In this document: positions 61,667-64,000 of the stretch, in pieces
Layout of the letters: the number at the start of each line of letters is the position of its first letter
Position numbering within the stretch: the first letter of the stretch is position 1
NCBI GenBank assembly: GCA_963696645.1
Contig: CAVOKY010000009.1
Coordinates: 248,001-312,000, forward strand
Direction: 5' to 3'
Origin: JAMXLO01 sp963696645
GTDB taxonomy: Bacteria > Pseudomonadota > Alphaproteobacteria > Acetobacterales > Acetobacteraceae
DNA: 64,000 bases
Translations under genes and position numbers: made by a program
The notes under the pieces: generated by a model
What the model saw: only the letters and a program-made list of their open reading frames with translations
Database searches by the model: none
Told to the model about the DNA's origin: nothing

Positions 61667-62593
61667 ATGCGCATCGGTATGGTGACCGACAGTCTGGGCC
61701 ATCTGTCGCTTGACGAACTGCTACGCACGACGGCGGAACTCGGTATCGAAATGCTGGAATTTCCTTGCGGCAACTGGTCGAGCGCACCGCATGTGAAGCT
61801 GGACGCTCTGCTGGACAGCAAGGGGGCGCGCGACAAGTTTACGGCAAAGTTGCGCGATCATGGCATTGCGTTGAGCGCGCTGAATTGCTCCGGCAATCCT
61901 TTGCATCCCGGGGAGAAGGGCAGGCAGCATCAGGCGATTACCGCGAAGACGATCAGGCTGGCTGGGATGCTTGGCGTGGAGCGTGTGGTGATGATGTCGG
62001 GCTGTCCTGGTGGGCCGGGTGATGCCAATGCGAATTGGGTTACCACGGCATGGCCTCCCGAAGCAGCTCGAGTGCTCGCCTGGCAGTGGGATGAGGTGCT
62101 GATCCCGTATTGGAAAGGTCTTGTGGCCGAGGCCCATGCGGCCGGTGTGAGCAGGCTGTGTCTGGAACTGCACGGCCAGCAGAATGTGTACAACGTCGAG
62201 ACGCTGTTCCGTCTGCGCGATGCGGTGGGTCCGGTGGTTGGTGCGAACTTCGATCCCAGCCACCTGTTCTGGATGGGCGCCGATCCAATTGCCGCGACTC
62301 GGGAGCTGGCACCGGCGATCTATCACGTGCATGCGAAAGACACGCGGATCGATCCGGGCAAGGCAGGGGTCAACAGCCTGATCGACACCAAGGCAACGGA
62401 TCGGCTGCTCGACCGGTCATGGAGCTATGTTACGTTGGGCTATGGCCACGATCTGCTGTGGTGGCGCGAGTTCTGCTCGATGCTACGCCTGGTCGGCTAT
62501 GACGATGTGCTGTCGATCGAGCATGAGGATCTGCTGTTGCCGCCGTTGGTCGGCGTGCAGCGTTCGGTGGAGCTGCTGAAGGCGGCGATTTGA
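61667..62593 (+). CDS. Sugar phosphate isomerase/epimerase family protein (IolE/IolH-like)
   Basis: A 308-residue AP endonuclease-2-type TIM barrel. ELGIEMLEFPCGNWSSAPHV near residue 23, RLCLELHGQQNVYNVETLFR near residue 160, VGANFDPSHLFWMGADP near residue 190 and HVHAKDTRIDPGK near residue 220 supply the Glu, Asp, His and Glu metal ligands of the fold. It is ten bases after iolG and likely co-transcribed, so inosose isomerisation (IolI) or dehydration (IolE) are possible; IolH-like function also fits. Exact step not settled by sequence. A palindromic repeat follows its stop. Confidence 0.85.
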   Translation: MRIGMVTDSLGHLSLDELLRTTAELGIEMLEFPCGNWSSAPHVKLDALLDSKGARDKFTAKLRDHGIALSALNCSGNPLHPGEKGRQHQAITAKTIRLAGMLGVERVVMMSGCPGGPGDANANWVTTAWPPEAARVLAWQWDEVLIPYWKGLVAEAHAAGVSRLCLELHGQQNVYNVETLFRLRDAVGPVVGANFDPSHLFWMGADPIAATRELAPAIYHVHAKDTRIDPGKAGVNSLIDTKATDRLLDRSWSYVTLGYGHDLLWWREFCSMLRLVGYDDVLSIEHEDLLLPPLVGVQRSVELLKAAI

Positions 62594-62594
62594 G

Positions 62595-62695
62595 ACGCTG
62601 TCGTTTCGAGGAGCGCGGCAACGAAGCAAGCGCCCGCCGATACCGCGGTACTGGCGGGAGATTGCTTCGTCGCTATGCTCCTCGCAATGACAGAG
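62595..62695. repeat. Palindromic intergenic repeat, family A, copy 4
   Basis: Left arm CTGTCGTTTCGAGGAGCGC (from 62597) and right arm GCTCCTCGCAATGACAGAG (to 62695) form a long imperfect palindrome. The right inner part GGCGGGAGATTGCTTCGTCG mirrors the left. It lies between the convergent stops of the IolE/H-like gene (62593) and the SDR gene (62705). Confidence 0.85.
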
Positions 62696-62704
62696 GGGGG
62701 CTGG

Positions 62705-63553
62705 TCAGATTTGCGAGTAGCCTGATCCGGGAGTGTCCACGCCTCGGCCCACTGCATTCTCGATCCAGCCGAACTCCTTGAGAATCTGCTGGCTGTAGGT
62801 AACACGTCCGTTCACCTTCGCCGCCGGTTCGCTGGCGAGCAACAATGCGGCGCGCGCCATCATGATCGTCGGCTCGCCTTTCGGATCGTCCATGCCGGTG
62901 ACGAGCTTGTGGTAAACCGTGCCCGGTGTCGGCACCACGCGCGACGGCGATACCGCGGCAACTGTGATGCCGTCGTATTGTGCAACCTCCTGTGCCAGGC
63001 CTTGCGTGAAGCGTTCCAGTGCGGCTTTCACTGCGCCATACATCGTGCCGCCACGTACAGTCTTGTCGGCATATGGGCCACGCCCCGGCCCGATCGCGGC
63101 GCCCGAACTGATGTTGATGATGGCACCGCTGCGCCGCGGGATCATGTCCTTCAGCACCTCCTTCGCCAGCATGAACGGCCCATGCACATCGACCGCGAAG
63201 GCGCGCACCCAGCGGTTGGTCTGCATCTCGGTGATCGGCTGGTAGTAGGTGAGTGCCGCGTTGTTCACCAGGATATCAACCGGCCCGTAGTCACGCGCCG
63301 CCTGCACCAGTGCAATGCAGTCGTCTTCGATGGAGACATTGGCGGCGACAGGTCTGGCCTCGCCACCTTTTGCGCGGATCAGCTCGACGGTGCGTTTCAG
63401 CGTGCCTTCCAGGAACGGATGATCGCCCTCGTTGAAGGTGCGCGCGGCACACACCACCTTCGCGCCTTCCTCGGCGAACAGTTCGGCGATCGCCTGGCCG
63501 ATGCCGCGACTCGCTCCGGTGACGATTGCGACCTTGCCATCCAGCAGGGGCAT
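62705..63553 (-). CDS. SDR family NAD(P)-dependent oxidoreductase
   Basis: A 282-residue short-chain dehydrogenase. VTGASRGIGQAIAELFAEEG at residues 11-30 binds cofactor; NNAALTY near residue 96 is the NNAG variant; the catalytic ISSGAA (Ser) and MYGAVKAAL (Tyr and Lys) lie near residues 150-175. The start at 63553 has GGAGG upstream (63558-63562). It begins 12 bases after the partial acyl-CoA dehydrogenase on the same strand, so the pair may form a fatty-acyl or xenobiotic catabolic operon. Substrate unknown. Confidence 0.9.
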   Translation of the reverse strand: MPLLDGKVAIVTGASRGIGQAIAELFAEEGAKVVCAARTFNEGDHPFLEGTLKRTVELIRAKGGEARPVAANVSIEDDCIALVQAARDYGPVDILVNNAALTYYQPITEMQTNRWVRAFAVDVHGPFMLAKEVLKDMIPRRSGAIINISSGAAIGPGRGPYADKTVRGGTMYGAVKAALERFTQGLAQEVAQYDGITVAAVSPSRVVPTPGTVYHKLVTGMDDPKGEPTIMMARAALLLASEPAAKVNGRVTYSQQILKEFGWIENAVGRGVDTPGSGYSQI

Positions 63554-63565
63554 GTTGCGTCCTCC

Positions 63566-64000
63566 CTATCTGCGTTCATTCAGCATGCGGCGAGCAATCA
63601 CCATGCGGTGCACCTCGGATGGGCCTTCATAGACGCGCATGGTGCGCACCTTCTGCGCCATCAGTTGCAGCGGCAGTTCCTTCGCCACACCCATCGCGCC
63701 GAACGCCTGCATGGCGCGGTCGATAGTTTCAGTCGCCATTTCGGTGCCGTACAGCTTCACCATCGACGCCTCGGTGCGGACGTCGCGGCCGGCATCTGTT
63801 TTGGCCGCGGCGTCATACACCATCAGCCGGCATGCGTGGATCTTGATCGCGGCTTCGGCAATCCACCATTGGATCGCCTGCCGATCCGCCAGTCGCGCAC
63901 CGAATGTCACGCGCTGCTTGGCGTGTTCCATCATCATGTCGAGTGCGCGGCGCGTCATGCCGATGCACCAGGCGCCGATTTGCAATCGCCGCACAGTCAG
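63566..64000 (-). CDS. Acyl-CoA dehydrogenase family protein, C-terminal part (runs off the window)
   Basis: The C-terminal 144 residues of an acyl-CoA dehydrogenase; the gene begins beyond base 64000. MTRRALDMMMEHAKQRVTFG is the start of the C-terminal helical domain, QAIQWWIAEAAIKIHACRLM is a middle helix, and QAFGAMGVAKELPLQ with VYEGPSEVHRMVIARRML carries the flavin/CoA-contacting region and the substrate-side signature. Catalytic Glu would lie in this C-terminal domain (near YEGPSE). The start is not visible. Co-directional with the SDR gene. Confidence 0.9.
   Translation of the reverse strand: MTVRRLQIGAWCIGMTRRALDMMMEHAKQRVTFGARLADRQAIQWWIAEAAIKIHACRLMVYDAAAKTDAGRDVRTEASMVKLYGTEMATETIDRAMQAFGAMGVAKELPLQLMAQKVRTMRVYEGPSEVHRMVIARRMLNERR

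Noticed and set aside
1..64000. A complete undescribed defence or mobile system
   Set aside because: Beyond one IS, a DUF559 cassette and two toxin-antitoxin loci, genes have known metabolic or housekeeping families; no cluster of unknown genes is present.

Overview
The window is GC-rich and densely coded. It reads as an alphaproteobacterial chromosome segment, most likely Acetobacteraceae (Rhodospirillales). The evidence is the hldD-lgt-MidA-pgeF-lipoprotein-prs gene order, a UbiK/YbjN/ProC block, a split three-subunit transhydrogenase (pntAA-pntAB-pntB), GapR-like DUF2312, DUF1244, malonyl-CoA decarboxylase, and a Hint-domain protein with T5SS/PEP-CTERM-type repeats. No rRNA, tRNA, CRISPR array, prophage or known defence island was found. 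Genus-level placement is inference.

Layout. 0-5.7 kb (minus): envelope and nucleotide operon hldD>lgt>MidA-like>pgeF>lipoprotein>prs, with ATGA overlaps between the first four. 5.8-7.6 kb (plus): UbiK-like, YbjN-like, proC. 7.9-10.8 kb: a large repeat protein ending in a Hint domain. 10.9-13.0 kb (minus): oxidoreductase-SelD fusion with an IS630-family element inserted about a dozen bases upstream of its start. 14.2-18.3 kb: DUF1028 plus a peptide-type ABC transporter (SBP and two permeases, no ATPases). 18.3-20.5 kb: GGCT-fold protein, an orphan Phd antitoxin with a decayed VapC, and a 3-hydroxyacyl-CoA dehydrogenase-like gene. 20.5-26.2 kb: nnr, malonyl-CoA decarboxylase, DUF6134, ada. 26.2-27.0 kb: two damaged paralogues of a small secreted protein. 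27.2-35.4 kb: catabolic genes (zinc ADH, MaoC, fatty-acid hydroxylase, two tandem GMC oxidoreductases, Rieske dioxygenase alpha and beta). 35.5-45.5 kb: pyk/glycerate 2-kinase, DUF1244, GapR-like, acyl-CoA ligase, PepF, a broken DUF559 ORF, an ABC1 kinase, an SDR. 45.8-55.5 kb: transhydrogenase operon, a FitAB-type toxin-antitoxin pair, and pyruvate:ferredoxin oxidoreductase with a GltD-like iron-sulfur flavoprotein. 55.6-64 kb: PfkB kinase, two-domain glycosyltransferase, inositol catabolism genes (iolD, iolG, IolE/H-like), an SDR, and the C-terminal end of an acyl-CoA dehydrogenase.

Functional links. NifJ with the GltD-like partner, PntAA/AB/B and pyruvate kinase all bear on pyruvate and NADPH balance. 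The 27-35 kb block looks oxidative and catabolic. The iol genes form a divergent pair.

A recurrent feature is single-base disruption. Six genes (lipoprotein, Hint protein, nnr, DUF559, FitA, GltD-like) each have one extra base; removing it restores a continuous, family-consistent frame. One small secreted-protein gene lacks a base and its paralogue has an in-frame stop. Several of these genes are housekeeping or part of an intact pair, so residual assembly error must be excluded before calling them pseudogenes. The IS630 transposase shift is different: it lies at an A7 run and goes in the -1 direction. Palindromic repeats of about 100 bp lie between convergent genes at three places and at the 3' end of prs.
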